Positions 1 through 9,002 of a DNA stretch of 64,000 nt are shown here, piece by piece. The notes beneath the pieces are model-generated. The model had not been told where the DNA came from and searched no databases. It worked only from the letters and a program-made list of their open reading frames with translations. The stretch is from Parapristionchus giblindavisi (Eukaryota > Nematoda > Chromadorea > Rhabditida > Diplogasteridae): NCBI GenBank assembly GCA_943737045.1, contig CALSFV010000032.1, positions 455,501 through 519,500 of the forward strand. Reading direction: 5' to 3'. Each line of letters starts with the position of its first letter. Within the stretch, counting starts at the first letter, position 1. A program made the translations under genes and the position numbers.

Positions 1-823
1 GATGTTACAGAAAGCAAGTTAGAAACTGATTCAAACACTATTATGATTTTTTGCACTCAAACAGAATGAAAATTTTCGAAAAATTGGTTGAAAGGAGAGA
101 TCAGCCATTGAGCATTGGCTGAATATTATTCACATCATTTGTACTTCACAATGAGCCCCATAAATGAAAACATTTCAAACTTGAGAAATTTTGAAATTTT
201 CGGACCATGACCCCCGGGTCATGAAAATCGAAATTTTCAAATTGATCCAAGTGATGGGCGTCTTGTGTCATTTTACTCGTCTCACCTCTAAACTTTGAAT
301 AGACCACAATTCCGCACAAATCGTTTGGAAAATACAGCATTTGTTCGGGAAAACCATCGATGACGGAAGTTCGAGCGAAAAATTCGACAAAATGGTCGAT
401 CGGGAAGAACCCAGTTTTAAGTTAAATCAATGCAGAATTGCTTAGGCTACAATACCTAGTTGGAAATTTTGGGAGCAATCTACAACAAGCGATGATTTGT
501 CCGAAAAAACCAAAATTTTGAGTAAAAAAGTGGTTTAGGAATCAACGGACATTCGATGCTAATAGTTTGTTAGCAAGGTCTGTGCACCCTAGATGCATCG
601 CAAATGATATTTAGACTCTATCTCAACAATTTGAAAAATTATTATTTTTAAACGTTTTCGCACAAAAATTAATTTTTCTAATATCCTGAGGGCACAAACA
701 GGAAATTTCAGGTGTTTTGTGTAATAAGGGCCGGTGACACTCCTAACACCCAAGTATCGACTCCCAGTTCTCATTGCTAGCGCACGCGTCCGGGGGGTGG
801 TCGAGTCTTAACGGCCATCTCTC
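1..823. other. Unclassified AT-rich stretch before the first array unit
   Basis: No exon of the array gene and no protein domain is visible here. The only open frames are short and low-complexity. The text style (runs such as aattttcgaaaa and many gaaattttg words) resembles the arms of the foldback elements found elsewhere in the window, so it may be one arm of an element cut by the window edge. It ends abruptly at about 823, where sequence shared with 55141 onward begins. Confidence 0.4.
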
Positions 824-891
824 TTAATAGACACGAAATCAAGTGGACCATTGCTCTCGCGAGCTGATTATTATCATACCACGCTTGTCGC

Positions 892-1001
892 CATAGGTCG
901 AAAAGTACGTTGCAAGCTACGATGCCAGACCGCATTTTGTAATTTTTTTGTGAAAACACGAACGCATTTTGCAAATCTGTAACGTAGCTAATAGACCTAT
1001 G
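892..1001. mobile_element. MITE of the ATAGGTCGAA family
   Basis: It begins cataggtcgaaaag and ends tagacctatg, so the ends are inverted copies of each other. The interior carries the family words gtacgttgcaa and cgcattttg. TGTCGC appears on both sides and could be its target duplication. Other copies lie near 10442, 14420, 22638, 23839, 28360, 30450, 36318, 43286, 44075, 49206, 50548, 53035, 55213, 59667 and 63706. Confidence 0.7.
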
Positions 1002-1159
1002 TCGCGTACCATTATAGTGAAACCTCGGAGGGGCCGAAGATTGAAATCTCGTTGTTTTCAAATGTTAGTGCGTATGAAAACGAGATTTCAATTTTCGGCC
1101 ATATTTACTTTATTCATGAAACATGAATAAAGTTAATATGGCCCTCTTCTAAGATTCGC

Positions 1160-1310
1160 CAGTAGCTCCCAAACTGCCATTGTACCCCCACCCTAAACCG
1201 ATATCGCTACCGAAGCGACGGACATCCATCAACCCCTCTGTCATTCGTTTTTAATGTCACATATACTACGATGGAATAAAGAATAAGAAATAAGAATAAG
1301 ATGAAATCAA
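1160..1310 (+). mobile_element. LINE 3' end fragment with GGAATAAG-type tail
   Basis: The block with ccgatatcgctaccgaagcg, followed by a variable stretch and a tail of gatggaataaagaataag repeats, looks like a severely 5'-truncated non-LTR retrotransposon. A related 3' end with the word cgaaatcgcttaagcgacgg lies at 40345-40470, downstream of a recognisable RT C-terminus. The same fragment is duplicated at about 55480-55625. Confidence 0.55.
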
Positions 1311-1444
1311 GATGTGCTCCGGCCAAATTTTGCTCCAGTGTTTTATTTTTATTTATTTGTTTATCCATAAACATGAAAAATGAAAGTAAAATCAATATGC
1401 AAATAAATAAATGAATAAACAATCATGGCGCGTAAACTATCTAA

Positions 1445-1635
1445 CATAGGTGGGCGCGTGAAAACGAATATTTTTTGCGCACAGCCTTGCCTTCCCATGG
1501 GAGACTTGCGCATAGCCTTGCCTCGCGAAAATCGGACAATTTCCAGTCGAATTCGTCAAAAAATAACCATGCGCACAGCCTTGCCTACGCTTCCCCAGTT
1601 TGCGCACAGCCTTTCCCCCAGCGTGCCCACCTATG
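1445..1635. mobile_element. 191 bp MITE with perfect 8-bp target duplication
   Basis: The ends are CATAGGTGGGC and GCCCACCTATG, an inverted pair. They are flanked on both sides by CTATCTAA (1437-1444 and 1636-1643). Empty sites with a single copy of this octamer exist at 28095-28110 (reverse strand) and near 50907. An 8-bp duplication is typical of hAT elements. The interior contains several copies of gcgcacagccttgcc, and no transposase is present. Confidence 0.88.
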
Positions 1636-1835
1636 CTATCTAATATAGTTCCATATATGGATATTTAGTTTAGGAACGAATATTGGTTTTGTCTGTAAGT
1701 ATATCATATCGATTATCGTCCTTATGCTTCAAGGGGGTTTATTATGGGTGTATGTATGGTGTATTGATTATGGATTATCGATTAGTATCGGTATTATCTG
1801 TTTGACCGTTCAAATCAATCAATAATATATTCCAG

Positions 1836-2240
1836 ATTCCCCTAATCGCTTCTCCTCCTCGTTTGCTTCTCTCGTCCATCTACATAATCCGCTCCATCGC
1901 CACCCTCTCCATGCTCTTCACGCCCGCCAACTTTGGCGGATTCGTTCAGGTACCGTAATCCACTCTAAGTCCATATTTTTTTACCGTAACCCACTCTAAG
2001 TCGCTCTTTGGATACTGTATCGAGGATACTGTGGCTCGGTCTCTAGATATGGGTACTGTATAGGAAATACTGTTTCCGTGGAGTAGTCTGTATGCATCTG
2101 ATATGTATGAGAGATCAAAGATCAATTCTTAACCGTAATCCATCATTATTCAGGCAATGAAGCGTACCGGACGCGCACTGGGTTCACGATTTGCCCAACC
2201 GGACAATGCGGCAGCATATGTGGAAGGCGCTTCAGAATGA
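1836..2240 (+). pseudogene. Array gene copy P0: exons F and G only
   Basis: Exon F (1836-1949, 114 nt) follows tattccag and is followed by gtaccg. Exon G (2154-2240) follows attcag and ends in TGA. Both are open in the frame used by the other copies. F encodes a hydrophobic segment containing LLLSSIYIIRSIATLSMLFT and then PANFGGFVQ. G encodes a polar tail ending EGASE. Exons A to E are missing upstream because the duplicated block starts inside the E-F intron. It is therefore a 3' fragment of the array gene, whose function is unknown to me. Confidence 0.75.
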
Positions 2241-2885
2241 TTTATTGATTGATTTATAGATTTATTGCTTGATTTATTGATTTATTTAGGTTTTTTCGTC
2301 TTTCGCAAATCAATACCAAATCTCTATTATAGTAGTCCCTTCAGGGCAAATATGCATATATTTGTTTGTTTTTCTTTTTCTCCACTAATATAGGCTAATC
2401 ATAGCAACGGGTTTCTTCCATACTGTTGAGTGGCCATATGTGCAATATCTCTTTCTCGTTGACCGAACTGTGATCATTGTGATCTTTGCCCTGTTTCATA
2501 TCCTACCGTATCCAATCTATCCCGTGTCCCAAACGAACGATTGATAAACTGTGATGAAACAAGAATAGTATTTATGCGTTTACATGCTACAGTATACCCG
2601 TGAGCATTGATTTATTCAGTCAATCATTCTATCAATTTATCAGGTTCGCCAATGTGTGAACATGACTTATTGATTGTTTATTTGATGGGTCAATAGGGGG
2701 AGACGGGGGGGGGGGGTGGATTTTGGCTAGGGTGGGAAAAGTGAAGATTGCCGGTGATTCCGAGTCTCATGGACATTAATAGAGATGAACTGGTGCAGTA
2801 ATCTAATGGTAAAAGTAATCGTTAGAAAAAGAGAGCTCATAATCAGAGAGAGTGGGAATACACAATGTTACTTCAATTGTAAATC
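2241..2885. repeat. 3' flank of the array gene and inter-unit sequence
   Basis: After the G stop comes a run of attgatttatt words, then a block shared by all units (cactaatataggctaatcatagcaac, gagtggccatacgtgcaatatc). A gatcttt-rich block and a G-run at about 2705-2715 follow. I see no coding potential. In the better-spaced units the same block leads into exon A of the next unit. Confidence 0.7.
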
Positions 2886-3705
2886 CACAAATTTGGAACT
2901 TTTTTATTTTGAACTCTCGATTTTTTGTCGATTTCTACCCAGCACATTTGCAAACATAATTTTGTAAATGTATGCATTGGAAGTGAGAAAGGGGTATCAT
3001 TAACATAGAACGAGAATAATGGACCCTTGATTATAGCACTGTTTATGTAAAACTGACTATGGTGCACTAAAAATTTGGACACGACGATTTGGAACCAAGA
3101 ATTTGGAACCAAACATTTAGAACTAAGAATTTGGAACACGATTTATTGGAACCATAGATGTAAAACAAGTGTTTTGGGAAACAAAATTGCACTCAATGAA
3201 CTTAAAAAAAGAACCTATAAAACACTTTTATTTCGAGCAAACTTCACAACAAGGAATTAAAATGATACAAAGTGTACACAGTAGCAAATCATTTCTTAAA
3301 TCTACCAATTCTACATGCCCACTCGAGGAAAGATAGTCCAGTGAGCTGATCATTATGCAGCTCAACAATTGCAATTTGGATGGGTTCAGCATCATTGCAA
3401 GATATAGCAGACGATAGGCTGCTCTCCTCCGGAAAAATCAACATGAGAATGCGGATAGTGCACTTTCGCTGAAATTTTTTTTAAATGACATCGCAGCATA
3501 TGCCAATTTAAACATGCAAAATTGTATATTCAAAAAGAAACGTTTGCGCTCTTTGCGCGACTATGGATAACCCAATTTTGTTTCACAAAACACTTGTTTT
3601 ACCTCTATGGTTCCAATAAATCTTGTTCCAAATTCTTAGTTTCAAATGTTTGGTTCCAAATTCTTGGTTCCAAATCGTCGTGTCCAAATTTTTAGTTCAC
3701 TATAG
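2886..3705. mobile_element. Foldback element (first copy), right arm truncated
   Basis: The left half (ggacacgacgatttggaacc, then gaatttggaacac and atgtaaaacaagtgttttg) returns inverted at 3575-3700. Between the arms, on the minus strand, lies a fragment of a short coding-like stretch better seen at 57190-57425. The copy at 57027-57905 has a long right arm and a short left arm, the reverse of this copy. Confidence 0.75.
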
Positions 3706-3724
3706 TCTCCTCTATTTGACTCCT

Positions 3725-3870
3725 CTCGCCAAAGCGATCAAGAGGAAGACCCGAATTGAGATGGATGGATGAATTTGTGAAGAAAGTCGGACCGGGCTTT
3801 ATGAACATTGCAACAAACAAGGATCACTGGAACAATATTCATGCCCAAACTCCCCAGTATCATCAAATAT
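3725..3870 (+). pseudogene. LINE reverse transcriptase C-terminal fragment
   Basis: The plus strand reads RSRGRPELRWMDEFVKKVGP and continues to a WNNIHAQ-like end. The RGRP..RWMD..V pattern followed by a W near the end is characteristic of the extreme C-terminus of some LINE polymerase proteins. Nothing upstream continues the polymerase domain, so this is a short relic. It lies between a foldback element and an unrelated endonuclease fragment, which suggests several insertions have piled up here. Family assignment rests on this motif only. Confidence 0.55.
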
Positions 3871-3879
3871 TCCTTTCAT

Positions 3880-4105
3880 AGATTGTTTGACCCTATCGAC
3901 TACTTGCCCTCATCCTTGTATTATTCTTGGTGACCTAAATTATCCTAATATTGATTGGCCCTCATTGACATCCCAGTCACCAAATGACTTTCTTTATTTT
4001 ACTGTAGATCACCAATTCTAACAACATGTCCCATTCTCAACTAGAGTCAACCATATTCTTGATTTGATTTTATCCGATTCACCAATAATTAATTCAGTTA
4101 AAGCT
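3880..4105 (+). pseudogene. LINE endonuclease domain relic
   Basis: One frame reads IILGDLNYPNIDWPSL, then FLYFTVDHQF, a stop, and then QHVPFSTRVNHILDLILSDS. These match the apurinic-endonuclease signature of CR1/Jockey-type LINEs: the GDxNxP..DW block and the TR.N.ILDL.LSD block, in order and correct spacing. The in-frame TAA between the blocks and the missing N- and C-terminal parts make it dead. It is a different lineage from the nearly intact LINE at 6-10 kb, whose endonuclease has GDFNVD and DRMIDWVLASD. Confidence 0.7.
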
Positions 4106-4249
4106 AGTTATCCTCTAATCGCAAAATCTAATCGCAGTACATTGATCTCTGGTGAACTTTTTGCATGGTATTTTATTCGAGACATAGTCAGAAGTATTGG
4201 ATAGCAGATAGGGGGTAGATGCGAAAATGAATTGGGAGATAATGGTGAA

Positions 4250-4312
4250 CTGATTGATTGATTGGTTGATCGATTGATTGGTTGATCGATTGATTGGTTG
4301 ATCGATTGATGA
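4250..4312. repeat. Short tandem repeat (ttgattggttgatcga)n
   Basis: About three and a half copies of a roughly 16-bp unit built from gattggttgatcgatt. It replaces the 5' half of an exon E copy: the exon resumes immediately after it with ttcccatcctgcatctc. Confidence 0.8.
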
Positions 4313-4359
4313 TTCCCATCCTGCATCTCACAGCGATTTCCCTTGATACGGTAGTGCAG
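4313..4359 (+). pseudogene. Exon E 3' half (isolated array-gene fragment)
   Basis: The last 47 nt of exon E are recognisable, ending gtagtgcag followed by the donor gtgagcgag. About 70 nt of the exon upstream are replaced by the tandem repeat. The normal E-F intron follows to about 4945, after which the sequence switches to minus-oriented D-E intron. This marks an inversion breakpoint, and no F or G follows. Confidence 0.7.
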
Positions 4360-4739
4360 GTGAGCGAGAGTATTGATCGACTTTTGGAGGATATTGATCG
4401 GTGTTAAATGCATCATTGTGGTTTTTAAAGATGATAGTCATATTAGCATTTTTCTTGAAAAACGAAATCAAGTGGCGCGTTGTACGAAGTTTTGCTCTCG
4501 TGACCTAGTAGTAATATATCGCGTATCATTAAAGTGAAGCATTGGACAGGTCGAAGATTGAAATTTATTTTTTCCAATGTAGATAGGGACCAACAATAAA
4601 CGAAATTTAAATTTTCGACCATATTAACTTTATTCATGAAACATGAAATCGAGATGTATCCCGGCCAAATTTTGCTCTAGTGATCAAGCAATCATTACAC
4701 GCACCTATTCTGTCTTATATAGTGGATATGTGTGGCCAT

Positions 4740-4850
4740 ATCGATGAATATGCCGTTTGCCGTCAAACGTGACGTCACAAGCGTTTGAAATCCTCCGCCT
4801 ACGCTTGTGACGTTGCGATTGCTGACAATTTTTTTACCGCGTTTCATGGA
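4740..4850. repeat. GACGTCACAAGCG hairpin in the E-F intron
   Basis: The sequence gacgtcacaagcg, a short spacer, cctccgcctacgcttgtgacg is an inverted repeat containing CRE-like TGACGTCA. This copy has lost part of one stem. The more complete copies at 22010-22090, 36980-37055, 45650-45715 and 54760-54830 carry aggcggagg on one side and cctccgcct on the other. The element at 61549 is inserted in one stem of another copy. Confidence 0.7.
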
Positions 4851-5540
4851 TACCTGTACAGATTTGATTTAGGAACCACTATTGAATGTGGATGTATGCA
4901 TCTCATTGATTATCGATTATCGATTAGCGTCCTTAGGTCATTAGCAACCGATCTAAAAAATTTGTACGTGGTAGCTCAAAAACCAAGCGAGTTACATTCA
5001 TTTGAAGTTGACAGTAAAAAAAGTCAGGGGCAGGGGGGATTTGTTTGCAAGTATTTATTCTTCCGTCTCTGAGAGCAATGACAACACCAATAATATATAA
5101 TAATTTAACTATCCTTCTAGGGAAGAAAGATGACTAAATTAGCCTGAAAATGACTCGGAAATGATATGAAAATGAAGTTTGAAATAGATAATTTCCTGAT
5201 TTCCGCTCCCGCCACACCCTCAACCTCGAAAAACAAACAGTTTCTCCATGTGGCAACACACTTGATAAACTAAACTAACTGGAAAGTATAGTTTCCATTA
5301 GAGACGAGAGGATAAATGTCGAGGAAAGCCGCGAAAAGAAAAGAGAAAAGAGGCGAGATTGTGGGTAAAAGGAGGAGAGTTTCCTCTGCTTTTCTATTCC
5401 TTTCAACAACTTTCGAACAGCAAATTGAGCAGGGAAATAAGATCTCACTTTGGGTGACACTGCATGAGTCTCCGTGGTTACAGCGATAAAGAGAAGAACG
5501 AGCAGAGTTGACAGCAGAATCAGACCCGTCTCCAGTCTGA

Positions 5541-5604
5541 ACAAAGATCAAAGATCAAAGATCAAAGATCAAAGATCAAAGATCAAAGATCAAAGATCAA
5601 AGAT
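5541..5604. repeat. Heptamer microsatellite (GATCAAA)n
   Basis: About nine copies of a 7-bp unit sit just upstream of the exon D acceptor of copy M1. Shorter runs of the same heptamer or its complement GATCTTT occur at this position and in the inter-unit flank of almost every copy (for example 13685, 21418, 31367, 34570, 42425, 49436), so it belongs to the ancestral unit. Confidence 0.9.
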
Positions 5605-6176
5605 AACATCAGATCTACAGTAAACAGTTGTTTCTCACAATATATTTCAATATTTGCCAATCTACCGTAACCAAAAATCGATTGACAAAACTACAGTATA
5701 CCTTGCAATCAGTGTGAGAATCACGACAAGCACATCGGCTGATGCGATAATGAAGCAAGTGAGAGTGGAGAAGAAGGGAGTCAGCTCACTCTCGCCTCGA
5801 CCTGAGGGGATATTATATAATATAAACATCATGCGTTTCTTATGCAGGAATAAATGATTTGATTTGTATTATGCATTATCAACTGTACCAACTAAAGCAA
5901 TACTTCACTACTGATTCATTTACCCCCTATTTTTGTCTATAGCTTCTGACTAGGTATTGAATCAAATACCTCGCAAAACGTTCACTAGAGCACAATGTAT
6001 TGCAATTAGATTTTGCATTTACATTTCTTTTTCTTAATCTTATTCTTTATTCCATCAATATATTATTAATTAATTAATTTATCTACGCCCGAGGCGCAAC
6101 GAGACATGAGAAAATTCAAAGGGATAAAGAACATGATATAATATAAAATTGACTCTCCAGACTGGGGGGGGGGGAT

Positions 6177-8999
6177 TTACAAAGGACGTAATTCGTGAAT
6201 GATGGGGTGATGGGAAAGCCGGTTTTTGAAGATACTGGGATTTGTTGATGAAGTGATGAGTGGAGGTAATTGGGAGTACCATCGGGCCGTTCGAACAGGA
6301 AAGGAGTGGAATCGGGCTGTGCTTGTGGTCGCTTCGATGTGGATGCCGAATGAGGACGTTCGATCTCGTAAAGGTTTGTATAAATAAAAAGATGAGCGAT
6401 CGATAATGGTGGAACCGGACATAATCGAATAACACATACAAAGATCACTAATGACTCTCCTCTCAACTAACGCGCGCAGGCCTAGGGTTTTCATCCGATC
6501 ATTGTAGGAGGGCATAGATTCAGGATATGTAGGGGAGGGGAAACAACGGTAGAAAACCTGACGAGTGAAAGTGTGTTGAACATTCTCAAGGGAACGAATA
6601 TCAGAAAGATAATGTGGATTCCAAAAGGGTGAAGCGAAGTCGAGGAGGGGTAATACATAGGTCTTATAACATTTGACAAGGATTTCAGGGCAATTAACGG
6701 GGACGGCTTTAAATAGGAGAAACATCTTATTACGAGCTTGTAGAGCACGGGTTTTGACAGAGGAGGTATGCTTTAAATCAGAACGAACTTGGACACCTAG
6801 ATCACGAACATTATTAGATAGGGGGAGGGGTATTGAATCAATATGGTAACGATTGGATTGTGACTGTGAGCCTATTCGAATGTGTGAACATTTGGAAGCA
6901 GAAATAGACAACTGGTTGGCATTAGACCAGTTATACAAACAATCGAGAGCAAGTTGAAATTCGGAAGTAAGAGCATCACGGTTCTTACGGTTATAGGAAA
7001 CATACAACTTAACGTCATCAGCATAACATTGCACTTTTACATTATGATATCTAGACAGAGTAGCTGATAAGTCAGAGAGATAAAGCGAAAAAAGTATGGG
7101 GCCGAGAACGCTACCTTGGGGAACACCAGAGACAATCGGAAAAGAGTTACTGAGAATGGAAGATAGTCTAACACAAAAGGATCTATCGGATAGAAAAGAT
7201 ACTAGCCAGTTATACAAACAACCGTGGATACCGTAGTGAAGCAATCGTGAGAGTAATTTTGGATAAGGAACAACATCAAAAGCACGTGTATAATCTATGT
7301 ACACAACATCTGTGACAAGTTTGTTGGAATGGGCAGTGGTCCAATCATTTTGGCATTGTAACAAGTTGGTAACAACACTAGCGCCGGAACGAAAACCGTG
7401 CTGAGTGGGGGGAATAATGTTGAACCGGGAGAGATGGTGTACGAGATGGTCTTTAACTATACGTTCCATGGTCTTTGCTGCAGGGGATATAATGGATATT
7501 GGTCGGTAAGAAGAGGGGAGGTGCTTATCCTTGCCTACTTTGGGAATGGGCGTGATATAGGAATGCCTCCAAGAGGAGGGTACGGTACCTGATATGAGGC
7601 TGAGATTATATATATCAGCGAGGGGGGTTGATAGGGAACTAGCACATTTGGAGAAAATTATCTGGGGAATGGCATCATGTCCAGTGGAACATGAAGGTTT
7701 CAATCTACGGAGGGCTTTATATACGGATTGTGGAAATATTGTGAACAATGACAGAGAAGGGGGGATGGGGGAGGTGGAGAGGGAAGGGATACTACCATCA
7801 TCAATAGTGAAATGTGAGGCAAACTCGGAAGCAAGTAAATTGGCCTTAGATGATGAGTCTAATACAGTCTCATTGAGGGAATTACGTAGATCAGGGATGG
7901 TGAGTTTGGGCTTAGTGAGATTCGATACATGTCTATATAAATCACGGGAATTAAGGAGTTTCTTACGAGTGCAGAAACGGGTCCATTTGTTGATTTCAAA
8001 TAGTAGGTTTTTGCTACATTGGTCAAAGAGGATCTTAACAGAAGGTATATGTATCTTAGAGAATAATGCATTACGGTGTTTCATAAGGCGAATGATATGA
8101 GGGGGGTAGGACATGAAAGGTGGTCTGGGGGTACGATAGGGGACAAAAGAGTCTATGGCAGAATGAACTTCAGACACGAAAATGGAATAGACGGTATCAA
8201 TGTGGGTGCAGTCACGGAACAGAGATAACCAATCAATATTGGCGAAGTGGTTGTTCAGGGCAGGGTAATCAACACGACTGTAGTCGCGGATCTTAGGAGG
8301 AGAAGAGGGAGGGAGAGGGAAGGAGAGGGAGAAAGATATACCAGAGTGATCGGATGTTGGGAAAGGGGGAATGACGGATACGGCCGAAATTAATGTGGTG
8401 TCACTAGCTAGAACCCAGTCGATCATTCTATCGCCGCGCGTTGGAGACAAAAGTACATGAGAAAGACAAGATGAATCAACAAAATCATGGAAAAGACGAT
8501 CAATGAGAGGGGGTGGAGGAGTACGGTGACGAATCAAACAATCAACATTAAAGTCGCCAATGATCAGAGTTGGGTAAGGAGACGAGGCATGTAAATCAGA
8601 GAGAGTGGCAATGAGGGATTCGGACTTAGCAGTCGAATAACTGGGAGGTCGGTAGGTCAGAATGAGCCGAAAATAAGAGGAATCATGGTAAAGATCAATA
8701 CATAGAATCTCATGGTCGGAAGAGATGGGTACGGTGGTGTAAGGAATGAAATCTCTAATGGCTACGGCTATTCCGCCACCACGAGTAGGTCGATCACGTC
8801 TGACTATTGAATATGGTAATGAACCGGTAATAAGTGAAGATGGTGTTTTACTGGTTAACCATGTCTCACAGAGAAGAACAAGATCAGGCTGGGATGAGGA
8901 CAGATAGGCTCGGAAACAATCGGTCTTATTCACTAGAGAGCGAACATTAAAGTAATGACAGTCAAGGTTATGCGGAACGGACTCGGGCGAGCTTAGTTT
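6177..8999 (-). CDS. LINE ORF2: endonuclease and reverse transcriptase
   Basis: Makes the cDNA of the element by target-primed reverse transcription. Numbering from the GTG at 8933: endonuclease motifs ETW 23-25, GDFNVD 126-131, DRMIDWVLASD 168-178 and SDH 194-196; reverse transcriptase motifs from about 475, SGVPQGS 602-608 and the catalytic YADD 637-640; C-terminus ending at 918. The GTG is unlikely to be the start. The same frame is open upstream through FNVRSL, which supplies the conserved endonuclease asparagine, back to the ORF1 slippery site, and contains no ATG. I therefore take it as made by -1 frameshifting from ORF1. No RNase H domain is evident. The ORF is unbroken. Confidence 0.92.
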   Translation of the reverse strand, partial: KLSSPESVPHNLDCHYFNVRSLVNKTDCFRAYLSSSQPDLVLLCETWLTSKTPSSLITGSLPYSIVRRDRPTRGGGIAVAIRDFIPYTTVPISSDHEILCIDLYHDSSYFRLILTYRPPSYSTAKSESLIATLSDLHASSPYPTLIIGDFNVDCLIRHRTPPPPLIDRLFHDFVDSSCLSHVLLSPTRGDRMIDWVLASDTTLISAVSVIPPFPTSDHSGISFSLSFPLPPSSPPKIRDYSRVDYPALNNHFANIDWLSLFRDCTHIDTVYSIFVSEVHSAIDSFVPYRTPRPPFMSYPPHIIRLMKHRNALFSKIHIPSVKILFDQCSKNLLFEINKWTRFCTRKKLLNSRDLYRHVSNLTKPKLTIPDLRNSLNETVLDSSSKANLLASEFASHFTIDDGSIPSLSTSPIPPSLSLFTIFPQSVYKALRRLKPSCSTGHDAIPQIIFSKCASSLSTPLADIYNLSLISGTVPSSWRHSYITPIPKVGKDKHLPSSYRPISIISPAAKTMERIVKDHLVHHLSRFNIIPPTQHGFRSGASVVTNLLQCQNDWTTAHSNKLVTDVVYIDYTRAFDVVPYPKLLSRLLHYGIHGCLYNWLVSFLSDRSFCVRLSSILSNSFPIVSGVPQGSVLGPILFSLYLSDLSATLSRYHNVKVQCYADDVKLYVSYNRKNRDALTSEFQLALDCLYNWSNANQLSISASKCSHIRIGSQSQSNRYHIDSIPLPLSNNVRDLGVQVRSDLKHTSSVKTRALQARNKMFLLFKAVPVNCPEILVKCYKTYVLPLLDFASPFWNPHYLSDIRSLENVQHTFTRQVFYRCFPSPTYPESMPSYNDRMKTLGLRALVERRVISDLCMCYSIMSGSTIIDRSSFYLYKPLRDRTSSFGIHIEATTSTARFHSFPVRTARWYSQLPPLITSSTNPSIFKNRLSHHPIIHELRPL

Positions 9000-9002
9000 A
9001 AA
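8993..9002 (-). promoter_or_regulatory. Probable -1 ribosomal frameshift site TTTAAAC-TAA
   Basis: ORF1 ends ACT TTA AAC TAA. The heptamer T-TTA-AAC has the X-XXY-YYZ arrangement in the ORF1 reading frame, immediately before the stop. Slipping back one base gives TTT AAA CTA AGC and leads without interruption into ORF2. TTTAAAC is among the most efficient known eukaryotic -1 slippery heptamers. A strong downstream stem is not obvious by eye. Confidence 0.85.

Larger units (their letters stand above)
824..2886 (+). repeat. Array unit segment, direct duplicate of about 55141-57026
   Basis: From the word taatagacacgaaatcaag onward this segment matches 55141-57026 nearly base for base in the same orientation. 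It includes a LINE 3' tail, exons F and G and the downstream flank. The two copies differ by a 191 bp element present only here (1445-1635) and by small indels. The E exon that precedes this segment in the 55 kb copy is absent here because the match starts inside the E-F intron. Confidence 0.85.

Noticed and set aside
4785..5072. 95-codon plus-strand ORF
   Set aside because: Crosses the inversion breakpoint between two intron segments of the unit. No splice context, no domain.
5541..5604. CRISPR-like regular repeats
   Set aside because: Seven-base units without spacers in eukaryotic DNA: a microsatellite.
6079..6466. Two overlapping minus-strand ORFs of about 120 codons at the LINE 3' end
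   Set aside because: Alternative frames of the ORF2 C-terminus and 3' tail. Composition only.
7594..8100. 168-codon ORF on the plus strand inside the LINE
   Set aside because: Antisense to the reverse transcriptase ORF, which has all expected motifs. No recognisable domain on the plus strand.
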